A DNA stretch of 9,173 nucleotides, taken from the NCBI GenBank assembly GCA_021413535.1, contig JAIOQF010000333.1:1-9173 (forward strand). The letters are read 5' to 3'. The stretch's first letter is position 1. Every line of letters begins with the position of its first letter. The notes beneath the pieces are model-generated. The model saw nothing but the letters and a program-made list of their open reading frames with translations. It was not told where the DNA came from and made no database searches. Positions 1 to 7,006 of this stretch are shown in pieces. The position numbers and the translations under genes were made by a program. This DNA comes from Verrucomicrobiota bacterium (GTDB lineage: Bacteria; Verrucomicrobiota; Verrucomicrobiia; Verrucomicrobiales; Verrucomicrobiaceae).

Positions 1-2240
1 AAGTCGCGCATCAAAGTGACGATATCATCAGTCCGCATGCCGATGGTTTTTGAGGGGGCGGGCAAATTTTCCAAGGCTAGCTGACAGGCACCTTGAAAGT
101 CCTTTCGGCTCGCCCGATCCTGGGCAAGCACTGGCCAGCCATCAGAGCGCCAATTGTCGTCGTGCTCCAGACGTTCGAGGAGTTCCTTGCGATCTCCCAC
201 TCGATACCAGATGGAAAAAAACTGGAGTCGATCATAGGCCGAAAGGAGTTCCAGCGAGGATTGGATTTCGAGAAATTCCGCATAGGCATCCATGAATTGC
301 TCCGGGTTGCAGTTGCCGAGGTAGTTCAGTTTTTGCTTGGGGGCGATGGCCAGGCTGCGCACGGCGGAGCGGATTTCTGGATGCGACCGCATCGCTTCCA
401 GAGCCCAGCGGTAGTAGTCGTCCGCGCGTCTAGGTTCGCGGCGCATGGCTTCCCGCCAGGCTGCCGGGGCGTAGCTGGGATAATATTGCATCCAGAGAAT
501 AGCTTCCTCGTGGCAGATGAGACTGATGTTGGGCTCGAGAAAGCGCATGCGTGCAAAATCTTCGAGTGCGGTCCCGGGAGGAAGCCCCCGAGCGAGCGAG
601 AGCGCTCCGCGATCAAAGTAACCATTCCATTGCATCGGAGTCATATCCATCGCCCGGTTCATGACTATTTGAGCTCCGGCCAGATCGCCACGGTAAATCA
701 AGTCCTGCGCTTTATCCTGCAGCATGCTGGCGCAACTGGTGCCGGGCAGCGAGGAAATCTCGAATGCGATGGCGAACCAGGCGACGCTCGCGAGGCAGCA
801 GACTCCGGAAAATAACAGTCGGATATTTGACAGGCGTGGCTGTTCGTCGCCTGCGGCCCGGCGTGGCCGCAATGACAAACCGGCGAGGAGCGCGGCGATG
901 CAGACGAGTCCCGGCTGATGGGCCGGCGTGTCCACGAGGCTGTGCACCGGCAAAACGAGGGCGGCCACGGCGCAGGCATTGCGCATGCGTTGATCCTTGC
1001 GTCCTTTTTTCCCGGAGCTGCTGCGCCATAATCCGGTTCGGGCGATGTATCTGAAAAGCGCCACGACCAGCATCAGGGCGGCCGGCACACCGACTTCGGC
1101 GGTGAGCCAGAGCCAGCTGCTTTCCGGATGAATGCTGCGTGCTACCGGGTCGAAATAATCTTTGTGGAATACGAATACGGCGTCAAAGCAGCCCAGACCT
1201 ACGCCCAGCAATGGAGTCGTGGTAATCATGGCCACGCAAGCATCCCACACCTGGAAGCGCGAGTCGACGTCGCCCGGAAGCAGGCCATCGGTTGCGTTCA
1301 TGCGACCCAGAATGTGTCGTCCGAACATGAGCACGACGGCGATGAGCACCAGCAACATGGCGGTCACGATTCCCATGCGCCGTGCCGAACGTCGGCTGAA
1401 TGAGGCGAAGGCCATCCAGGCCATCAGGCCGAGAAAGAAAAGCGCGAGCCCGGCGCGCGAAGTATTGCTGAAGAGCGCCCAGAGAATGGGAACCAGGCTT
1501 GCGGAGTAGGCGGGCCACCAAGGGCTGCGGCGGCGATAGGCATCGTAAACCATGGCGAAAGCGAGCACGGCGCCCATGGCCAGAAGTGCTCCGATATGGT
1601 TGCGATTCGGGAACGGTCCGAAGTAGTCGATTTTCCACCCGCTATGCCGCCAGAAAGGCACGGCGATATTTGCCTGCTTGAACCAGACGGACAGTCCCGC
1701 GAGGACGGCCACCAGCAGGGTGAGCATGCGGATCAGCCAGCGGCGCTCCGGTTCGTTGAAGCCCCGGCCCAAGCAGTGCCACAACCAGATCAGCCCGATG
1801 GAAATAAGGATCCATGATTCCAAACTCACCCACGGCTGAGGTGAGTTCAGCACGCCGAGATGGATGCCAAAATCATTCGCAAAGCTCTGGCGCCACCAAG
1901 GCCATGAAGATTCAAGAAGCGGGAGAAAGCTGCCGAGCGAAAGCAGGGTGAAAAGCAGCAGCGGCCAGAGAATGGTCTTGGAAACGGGCACTCGCTGGGG
2001 AGCGATGGCCAGGTTTAAGGCGATGAGCAGCGCGACAATGCCCAGAGCCCAGGGTGACTTGCTGCCGGACAAACCGCAGCCTGCGACCACCACCGCGAGA
2101 GCACTCCAAAGTTTAAGTGACGGAACAGACCGATGGTCCGTCGTTAACATCGGCTCTTCTTCTTCAAACGAGCTTTCCTCGGGCTCCTCCTTTCTGGAGC
2201 GACGCGGCGCGCGTTGCTTACGTCTGCTGCTTTGGAGCAT
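1..2240 (-). CDS. O-antigen ligase/polymerase family protein (Wzy_C/WaaL type) with long helical C-terminal tail; 3' end beyond the window
   Basis: Probably polymerises lipid-linked repeat units or transfers them to an acceptor at the periplasmic face of the inner membrane. Reading back from the ATG at 2240 gives 746 codons with no stop up to base 1, so the C-terminus is missing. Residues 1-30 are charged (Arg/Lys-rich, then Glu-rich). Hydrophobic segments fill about 43-500. Family hallmarks are FPNRNHIGALLAMG (210-223), NTSRAGLALFFLGL (259-272), the stretch from SRFQVWD to GVGLGCF (327-352), HPESSWLWLTAEVG (371-384) and HSLVDTP (433-439). Residues about 505-746 are soluble and helical, perhaps TPR-like. 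The start overlaps the end of the sugar-phosphate transferase gene by 23 bp and has no clear Shine-Dalgarno. An ATG at 2150 (Met31), preceded by an AG-rich run, is an alternative start. Sequence alone does not separate polymerase from ligase. Confidence 0.88.
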   Translation of the reverse strand, partial: MLQSSRRKQRAPRRSRKEEPEESSFEEEEPMLTTDHRSVPSLKLWSALAVVVAGCGLSGSKSPWALGIVALLIALNLAIAPQRVPVSKTILWPLLLFTLLSLGSFLPLLESSWPWWRQSFANDFGIHLGVLNSPQPWVSLESWILISIGLIWLWHCLGRGFNEPERRWLIRMLTLLVAVLAGLSVWFKQANIAVPFWRHSGWKIDYFGPFPNRNHIGALLAMGAVLAFAMVYDAYRRRSPWWPAYSASLVPILWALFSNTSRAGLALFFLGLMAWMAFASFSRRSARRMGIVTAMLLVLIAVVLMFGRHILGRMNATDGLLPGDVDSRFQVWDACVAMITTTPLLGVGLGCFDAVFVFHKDYFDPVARSIHPESSWLWLTAEVGVPAALMLVVALFRYIARTGLWRSSSGKKGRKDQRMRNACAVAALVLPVHSLVDTPAHQPGLVCIAALLAGLSLRPRRAAGDEQPRLSNIRLLFSGVCCLASVAWFAIAFEISSLPGTSCASMLQDKAQDLIYRGDLAGAQIVMNRAMDMTPMQWNGYFDRGALSLARGLPPGTALEDFARMRFLEPNISLICHEEAILWMQYYPSYAPAAWREAMRREPRRADDYYRWALEAMRSHPEIRSAVRSLAIAPKQKLNYLGNCNPEQFMDAYAEFLEIQSSLELLSAYDRLQFFSIWYRVGDRKELLERLEHDDNWRSDGWPVLAQDRASRKDFQGACQLALENLPAPSKTIGMRTDDIVTLMRD
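2148..2165 (-). promoter_or_regulatory. Possible alternative start (ATG at 2150-2148) with AG-rich leader for the O-antigen ligase/polymerase gene
   Basis: On the minus strand, the bases before this in-frame ATG read AGAAGAAGAAGAGCCG, which is purine-rich and could act as a weak ribosome binding site. The first ATG (2240) has no such element. Starting here would remove the charged 30-residue N-terminus and leave a 67-bp spacer after the transferase stop instead of a 23-bp overlap. The purine run also encodes a Glu stretch, so it may be only coding sequence. Confidence 0.3.
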
Positions 2241-3660
2241 GATTTAGAACTGGGTTTTCGGATGTCGCCGCCGTCACATTCAATCCGGGAATTATTTTCC
2301 AACGTTCGATAGCGTGGTTCAGCGCTGGAAGAAAGAGATCCGCTTTGGCTAGCCAGCGCTCGCGCACCGTTGCATCTTCCACCAAGCCGTAAACCAGGCA
2401 GGTTGAGCCATCGATCAATTGCAGCGGAAGAGATTCTGAGTTCTGCACCGCATTCAGGTGAAGCCCGCAGCGACCCAGCGCATGCACCAGCTCGACCTTA
2501 AACTCGTCGACCGTGGCACAGCGTTCCGCTTCCCACTCCGTGGCGCGTCCGTATACGCTTGAGTAGAGCATGTCCCGGCGTCGAGCGAGCGCCTCGTCCA
2601 CTTGTGCGCGGAGCTGTCTCCAGCTTTTGACGTAACCGAGATAGCGAACGGCAAAGAGGGCGAGTAAAAAAACGGTCGCCGCCACGATCGGTCCAGCCAA
2701 TCCGCGACGAGCCAGAAGACTGATCCCGAGCAAGCTCAGCACCAGGCTCACCGAATACAGCGCCACGAGTGCGCGGGACTTGCTGAAACCCATGAGCACC
2801 AGCCGGTGGTGGACATGCTCCGCATCAGCGCGGAAGATGGGAATGCCGCGCAGCCCGCGCCGGATGATGGCAAAAAGAGTATCCAGAATCGGCACTCCGA
2901 GGGCCACGATCACGACTAGCAGCGACGCCAAGATTGAACCCTTCTGGGCGCTGAGCAGAGAGGATGATGCGATAAAGAATCCGATGAGATAAGCACCGCC
3001 ATCACCAAGAAAGATTTTGGCTGGTGGGAAATTGAAGACAAGAAATCCAGACAGCGCCCCGCTCATTACGACAGAGATGAGAACCATCTCCGGCTTGCCG
3101 CCGAAATGACCCACGAAGGCCAGAGTCAGGCTGAGCAAGAGTCCGAAGCCCGACGCCAACCCGTCCATGCCGTCGATGAGATTGATGATATTGGGGATCG
3201 CCACCAACCAGAGAACAGTGACGGGAAAACTCCAGGGACCGAGGAGAAAATGGGCTCCAGCTCGGAAAGGATTGGTCAGGTCATCAATCGAAACATCCAG
3301 CGAATAGAGAATACACGCCGCGCCTATCTGGCCGAGAAATTTCACCTTGGCACCTAGAGGCTTGACGTCATCGAGAAACCCGATGGTAAAAATAATCACG
3401 TTGGTGAGAATGACCGGCCACCATTCGTCGAGAAAGCCGGGGAATCGCAAAGCGGCCACGGCGAAGCCCGCCAGCAATGTAATAAAAATGGGAAGCCCGC
3501 CGAGTCGTGGTGTCGGGACCTCATGAAGTTTACGCCGCGCATCCGGTTGATCCAAGCCCACACGAAGCGGATTGCGCAGAACGATCCAAGTGCCCGTGGC
3601 ACAAAGGATGAGCGCACCCAGAAACATCAGGATGTTGAAGATGGAGGGGTAGATTTGCAT
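2218..3660 (-). CDS. WecA/TagO-type undecaprenyl-phosphate sugar-1-phosphate transferase with C-terminal extension
   Basis: Integral membrane enzyme of the MraY/WecA superfamily. It would transfer a sugar-1-phosphate, usually a HexNAc-1-phosphate, from a UDP-sugar to undecaprenyl phosphate and so start repeat-unit synthesis on the cytoplasmic face. The 480-residue protein has about ten hydrophobic segments up to residue 342. Visible motifs are PTPRLGG (49-55), the Mg-binding GFLDD (94-98), NIINLIDGMDGLASG (157-171), FLGDGG (217-222) and RADAEHVHHRL (277-287). The His-rich motif is typical of the WecA/TagO branch rather than MraY. Family members usually end near 330-370 residues; here about 135 more follow (346-480), apparently cytoplasmic, and I recognise no domain in them. 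The start lies 25 bp after the preceding glycosyltransferase stop, with no strong Shine-Dalgarno and no other usable in-frame start nearby. The 3' end overlaps the polymerase/ligase gene. The exact sugar is unknown. Confidence 0.93.
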   Translation of the reverse strand: MQIYPSIFNILMFLGALILCATGTWIVLRNPLRVGLDQPDARRKLHEVPTPRLGGLPIFITLLAGFAVAALRFPGFLDEWWPVILTNVIIFTIGFLDDVKPLGAKVKFLGQIGAACILYSLDVSIDDLTNPFRAGAHFLLGPWSFPVTVLWLVAIPNIINLIDGMDGLASGFGLLLSLTLAFVGHFGGKPEMVLISVVMSGALSGFLVFNFPPAKIFLGDGGAYLIGFFIASSSLLSAQKGSILASLLVVIVALGVPILDTLFAIIRRGLRGIPIFRADAEHVHHRLVLMGFSKSRALVALYSVSLVLSLLGISLLARRGLAGPIVAATVFLLALFAVRYLGYVKSWRQLRAQVDEALARRRDMLYSSVYGRATEWEAERCATVDEFKVELVHALGRCGLHLNAVQNSESLPLQLIDGSTCLVYGLVEDATVRERWLAKADLFLPALNHAIERWKIIPGLNVTAATSENPVLNHAPKQQT

Positions 3661-3685
3661 GGGACTCTGGAAAGAAACTGGCTGA

Positions 3686-4825
3686 CTATTTATTCATCAG
3701 GGAAGCCAGGAGTTGATGCCAAGATGATATCGCATGGGTGCGTGCATCATTAACTTGTTTTCGAAACATTACGCCCGAAAACATGAAGCTGACACTTTGG
3801 CGAATTTGACTTTCATTTTGCGCCAGCCACAAGGCCAGTCCTCGGTAATCTCCAGGATCGAAGACCCCGTTCAATCCGCATCTTTTGCGAAGTTGACGCG
3901 AGATCGCACCATCTAGAGGTCCAACCCAGATGATCGGTCGCGGCAACATTTCCAGCAAGGCCAGTTTGGAGGGCCAGAGCAGGCCCAGCATTTCGGGGCG
4001 TTGCGTGGCAATGCAAACGTGTGATTGCAACAAGGTGACCACGAGTTCAGTGTCGTCGGCATAATCCAGCCAGCGGCAATTTTTTAAGGCCAGTTCCGCC
4101 GCCAGTTTTTCCGCGTTTTTTCTTGCAGCCCCGCCACCTTGAAAGACCAGCTCAAAGGGTCTGGCTTCATCTTCCAGTAGTCGCTGGGCGCGCAATAGCG
4201 CCTCGTATTCATGCGCCCTTCCAAGATTACCCGAATAAGTCCAACGGATCAAATGTGTAGGAGATTCCGAGATAGCCTCAGGAATGACAAGTTCCGACGG
4301 AGGCCATGGTGCAATAATGGGATCTTTTACACCGCCGAGTAATTTTTCGCACATATCTTGGTCAAGACAGACTACGGAGGCACACCGTGCGAGCGCCCAG
4401 TCCACGGCACTTTTGATAACTCGGTATAACGGGCCTCGATCGGAAAGAGCGCCCAATGCCGCAGCGATTTCCGGATACACATCCATCGGCCAGTAAACCA
4501 GCTTGGCCCGGCGCAGGCGGGCGGTGCAGGCCATGGTGAAAACCAATGCCGGTGGATCACTCAGACAGATCACGATGTCAGGCTTTGGGCCTGTTAGTGT
4601 TTGCCGAAAAATTTTAATGTGTGCCTTCAGGTCGCGCCATAGCCTTCGCCAGCCAACGACTGGAGCCGTGCGATAACCTTCGGGGCAGGCAATGAACCGA
4701 ACCTGCCAGCCTAACTCTTTTAGCCCGACGGCAAGTTCTCCAAGGAGCCTAGCAGTAGGTGCGCGGTCAGGTGGGGCAAATTGGTTGACCAACCAGAGGG
4801 TCCCAAGATTATTGCGCAAATTCAT
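3686..4825 (-). CDS. WbuB-like GT-B fold glycosyltransferase (GT4-type)
   Basis: Predicted cytoplasmic glycosyltransferase that adds a sugar from a nucleotide donor to the growing lipid-linked unit. It has 379 residues. The N-terminal domain begins with LVNQFAPPDRAPTARLLGEL (12-31), as in WbuB-type enzymes, where the NTP-sugar pocket starts. YWPMDVYPEIA (111-121) lies where such enzymes carry a W..D.YPE motif. The second domain opens with YSGNLGRAHEYEALL (197-211) and continues with VFQGGGAARKN (227-237). In the donor site the usual GT4 E-x7-E is not obvious; the region reads QRPEMLGLLWPSKLALLEML (275-294), resembling the WbuB version in which PSK.. replaces the first Glu. The start codon shares ATGA with the preceding gene's stop, so translation is probably coupled. 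A distant alternative is a fucosamine- or quinovosamine-type transferase, but the substrate cannot be assigned. Confidence 0.82.
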   Translation of the reverse strand: MNLRNNLGTLWLVNQFAPPDRAPTARLLGELAVGLKELGWQVRFIACPEGYRTAPVVGWRRLWRDLKAHIKIFRQTLTGPKPDIVICLSDPPALVFTMACTARLRRAKLVYWPMDVYPEIAAALGALSDRGPLYRVIKSAVDWALARCASVVCLDQDMCEKLLGGVKDPIIAPWPPSELVIPEAISESPTHLIRWTYSGNLGRAHEYEALLRAQRLLEDEARPFELVFQGGGAARKNAEKLAAELALKNCRWLDYADDTELVVTLLQSHVCIATQRPEMLGLLWPSKLALLEMLPRPIIWVGPLDGAISRQLRKRCGLNGVFDPGDYRGLALWLAQNESQIRQSVSFMFSGVMFRKQVNDARTHAISSWHQLLASLMNK

Positions 4826-5583
4826 CTTCGCAATCCCATCGCGTGCTCTTTGCGCTGCTTCCGGATGCGCAGCACATCAAGAAACATCAGAATGGAGTCG
4901 TGCAGCAACCGCACTTTGCCGCCGGGAACTTCGTGCCAGTCGACGGCCTCTTCTCGCACCGGGAATCCAGAGTCCACCAACGCCACCAGCAGCTCCACAT
5001 CAAAAGCAAACCCGCGCGTGGTCAGTCTTGGGGCAATGGCTTCATAATCGAGACGCGGCACCAGCTTGCAGCCGCACTGACTGTCGTAAACCGGAATGTG
5101 CAAAATCTCCGAAACCAACGTGGCATACATGCGTCCGATTAAATGACGGTAGAAACGCCGTCGCACATCCCTTCCCAACATGAGCACGCGTGAAGCGATG
5201 ATTGCGCCCCGATCAGTTCCACGCTCTCTGGCGAGTCTGATGAGCCGGCAGACCTCATCAGCGGAGATGGAGCCATCCGCATCCACGAAGGCCAGCCACT
5301 CCGCGCCCTCATGCCGCGCCCATCCTTCATAAACTGCTCCACCTTTACCGATGTTTTCTGGCAACATCAGCAAATCGCATAACACCGGATGTTGCGCCTG
5401 CCAGGCGCTGACCATTTCAGTCATGCGGCGCTGCTCCGCCGCACCGGAACCATCTTCCACGACCAGCACGCGGCATCCTCCCAGCGCATCAAGCTTGGCA
5501 CACAGCTCCGGCAAAAAATTCCCGATGCGACCGCTCTCCCGGGAGCAAGGAACGACGAGATGAACGATGCCGGAAGCGCTCAT
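4822..5583 (-). CDS. GT2 family glycosyltransferase, dolichyl-phosphate-mannose-synthase-like, without membrane anchor
   Basis: A GT-A fold, family 2 enzyme of 253 residues. Relatives move a hexose from a nucleotide donor onto polyprenyl phosphate. Visible features are VVEDGSG (41-47) for the nucleotide, MLPENIGKGGAVYEG (73-87), the metal-binding DAD in FVDADGS (99-105), DSQCGCKLV (167-175) and GFAFDVELL (191-199). Near the C-terminus is VDWHEVPGGKV (214-224), the W.E.. pattern of DPM1-like enzymes. There is no C-terminal GtrA or multi-pass membrane domain; only a short amphipathic stretch (230-240) and a basic tail follow. It may make a polyprenyl-P-sugar donor or transfer directly to the repeat unit. 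It overlaps its neighbours on both sides by ATGA. Family assignment is firm; the substrate is unknown. Confidence 0.87.
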   Translation of the reverse strand: MSASGIVHLVVPCSRESGRIGNFLPELCAKLDALGGCRVLVVEDGSGAAEQRRMTEMVSAWQAQHPVLCDLLMLPENIGKGGAVYEGWARHEGAEWLAFVDADGSISADEVCRLIRLARERGTDRGAIIASRVLMLGRDVRRRFYRHLIGRMYATLVSEILHIPVYDSQCGCKLVPRLDYEAIAPRLTTRGFAFDVELLVALVDSGFPVREEAVDWHEVPGGKVRLLHDSILMFLDVLRIRKQRKEHAMGLRR

Positions 5584-6356
5584 GGCTTTTCATCATGGAA
5601 ACGTTTCTCCAGCAGTCTCAGCGCCAGAATCACTTCGGCAGCGGCTCGTTGCAGCGCATAATACCAGCCGCGCCAGCCATCCAGCACCACGCCTTTAACA
5701 AATAAAGTGTAGAAAAATGTCAGTGGCACAGCGGGAACAAGCGAGAGGCGCAGACGATCTTGAATGCGCAGATTTGCCTTGGGTTCTGATAGTAGTTTTT
5801 CCACTTCGAGCTGGGCATACTTGTCCTGCGATTGTAGCCAGCGGCTCAAGGGCTTGCGATCATCGTGATAGATTGCCGACTTCAATGTGAGCGACTCACC
5901 CTGGAAGCTCAACTTGTGGGCGTGTCCATCGGCTAAATAAGTGCCGAGCTTCCTGCGGAAGAGGACGGCCCGCGGTGGATACAATGAGGCGCGCAAGGCT
6001 CGGGAGAAAATCACATAACGGAAGCGCGCGTAGCAGCCGCCAACGTCCTCCGCCAGAGTTAGTGAGGCCAGTTCCTGCTCAAACCCTTCGCCTAGAATAT
6101 AGTCCGCATCCAGGGCGAGCACCCACTCGGTTTGCATCTCGGCAAGTCCGAAATTGCACTGCGAGGCAAAGTCATCGAATGGCCGCTGGAGTATTGTGAC
6201 GTTGGAAAATCCTCTCGCGATCTCGATGGTGGAGTCGGTGCTGTAACTATCCACCACCGTCACGCGTTGCGCCCAACGCAATCGTTCAAGACACCGGCCG
6301 ATGTTTGGAGCCTCGTTATAGGTGATAACTAATGGAGTGATGTTGGCAAGATTCAC
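5580..6356 (-). CDS. GT2 family glycosyltransferase, WaaE/KdtX-like (LPS core type)
   Basis: A 258-residue inverting GT-A enzyme, resembling the WaaE/KdtX group that adds a glucose to the LPS inner core, though in this setting it may act on the repeat unit. Motifs are PLVITYNEAPNIGRCL (8-23), VVDSYSTDST (34-43), a QRPFDDFASQCNFGL stretch (57-71), EWVLALDADYIL (77-88) with the D83-A-D85 metal site, and DGHAHKL (143-149). AIYHDD (161-166) is another conserved patch in this group. The C-terminal third is hydrophobic and amphipathic (about 205-248), perhaps for membrane contact. The start is GTG, sharing GTGA with the methyltransferase stop; the first internal Met (74) lies beyond the nucleotide-binding motif, so GTG is the only sensible start. 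Its stop overlaps the next start by ATGA. Confidence 0.87.
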   Translation of the reverse strand: MNLANITPLVITYNEAPNIGRCLERLRWAQRVTVVDSYSTDSTIEIARGFSNVTILQRPFDDFASQCNFGLAEMQTEWVLALDADYILGEGFEQELASLTLAEDVGGCYARFRYVIFSRALRASLYPPRAVLFRRKLGTYLADGHAHKLSFQGESLTLKSAIYHDDRKPLSRWLQSQDKYAQLEVEKLLSEPKANLRIQDRLRLSLVPAVPLTFFYTLFVKGVVLDGWRGWYYALQRAAAEVILALRLLEKRFHDEKP

Positions 6357-7006
6357 TTGGTCGGCGCGTGCGGCGCATTCGGTTTGTCCCCGCTCATCAC
6401 CATTGTCATCCAGAGATAGGGGAATCGTCCGGCTCCTCGAAACTGTATATTTTGCAAGCCGGCTTCATTGAGAAGACGAGACAACGTCATTCTGCTCCAT
6501 AACTTGATGTGCCCACCATCCCAGAGCGGACTGGCATGTGAGTCCCATTTGCCCGCAATTGAGAGCGCGAGATTTTTCAAATAGCCATGATAGGGCGTGG
6601 TGCAGATGAAGCGTCCGCCCGGCTTCAAGGCCATAAAACATTCACGCATAAACTCTCGTTGCGCATAGAGATGCTCCACCACTTCCGTGCTCACAACCAT
6701 ATCGAACGGCTCTTCGTCCAAGTTTGCCAGAAGCTGGTCGTCCGCACCAAATAACTCGAAGCGTCCTTCCGGATACGTGTGCCGCGCGATTGATACTCCC
6801 TGTTCACTCAAGTCAATACCGGTGACTTGACAGCCGCGTTTGATGAATTCGCCGCAGGTGTAGCCATTACCGCAGCCCACGTCCAGCACGCGGGTGCCGG
6901 GCTTTAGATCTCCGGTCAGCGCAAGCACATGCGGCATGAACCGCGCATGCATGTGCGATTCCGCTTCGTTTTGAAATCCGTAGTCCTTGTAGTTGTAGGA
7001 GTTCAT
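6353..7006 (-). CDS. Class I SAM-dependent methyltransferase
   Basis: A 217-residue Rossmann-fold methyltransferase. The SAM motif I is VLDVGCGNGYT (40-50), followed by the acidic ribose-binding residue in VTGIDLSEQG (61-70). Motif II/post-motif is FDMVVSTEVVEHL (101-113), and motif III is ALKPGGRFICTTP (126-138). The downstream segment SPLWDGGHIKLWSRMTLSRL (159-178) matches enzymes of the UbiG/Methyltransf_11-23 type often found in polysaccharide clusters. Given its place between two glycosyltransferases, methylation of a sugar hydroxyl in the repeat unit, or capping of the chain, is a reasonable inference, but the acceptor cannot be read from sequence. It starts at ATG with a modest GGAA upstream and shares ATGA with the stop of the preceding GT4 gene. 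No signal peptide or membrane segment is seen, so it should be cytoplasmic. Confidence 0.9.
   Translation of the reverse strand: MNSYNYKDYGFQNEAESHMHARFMPHVLALTGDLKPGTRVLDVGCGNGYTCGEFIKRGCQVTGIDLSEQGVSIARHTYPEGRFELFGADDQLLANLDEEPFDMVVSTEVVEHLYAQREFMRECFMALKPGGRFICTTPYHGYLKNLALSIAGKWDSHASPLWDGGHIKLWSRMTLSRLLNEAGLQNIQFRGAGRFPYLWMTMVMSGDKPNAPHAPTK

Noticed and set aside
93..815. Plus-strand open frame of 240 codons
   Set aside because: It lies antisense to the helical tail of the polymerase/ligase frame, has no recognisable motif, and its composition fits a shadow of the real minus-strand gene.
1183..1638. Minus-strand frame of 151 codons, with several smaller ones between 326 and 2109
   Set aside because: These are in other frames than the continuous 746-codon frame with O-antigen ligase/polymerase motifs. 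They are Arg-rich by-products and not evidence that the gene is broken.
3661..3685. Promoter or terminator between the GT-B gene and the sugar-phosphate transferase gene
   Set aside because: The gap is only 25 bp, with no hairpin, no T-run and no convincing -10/-35 pair.
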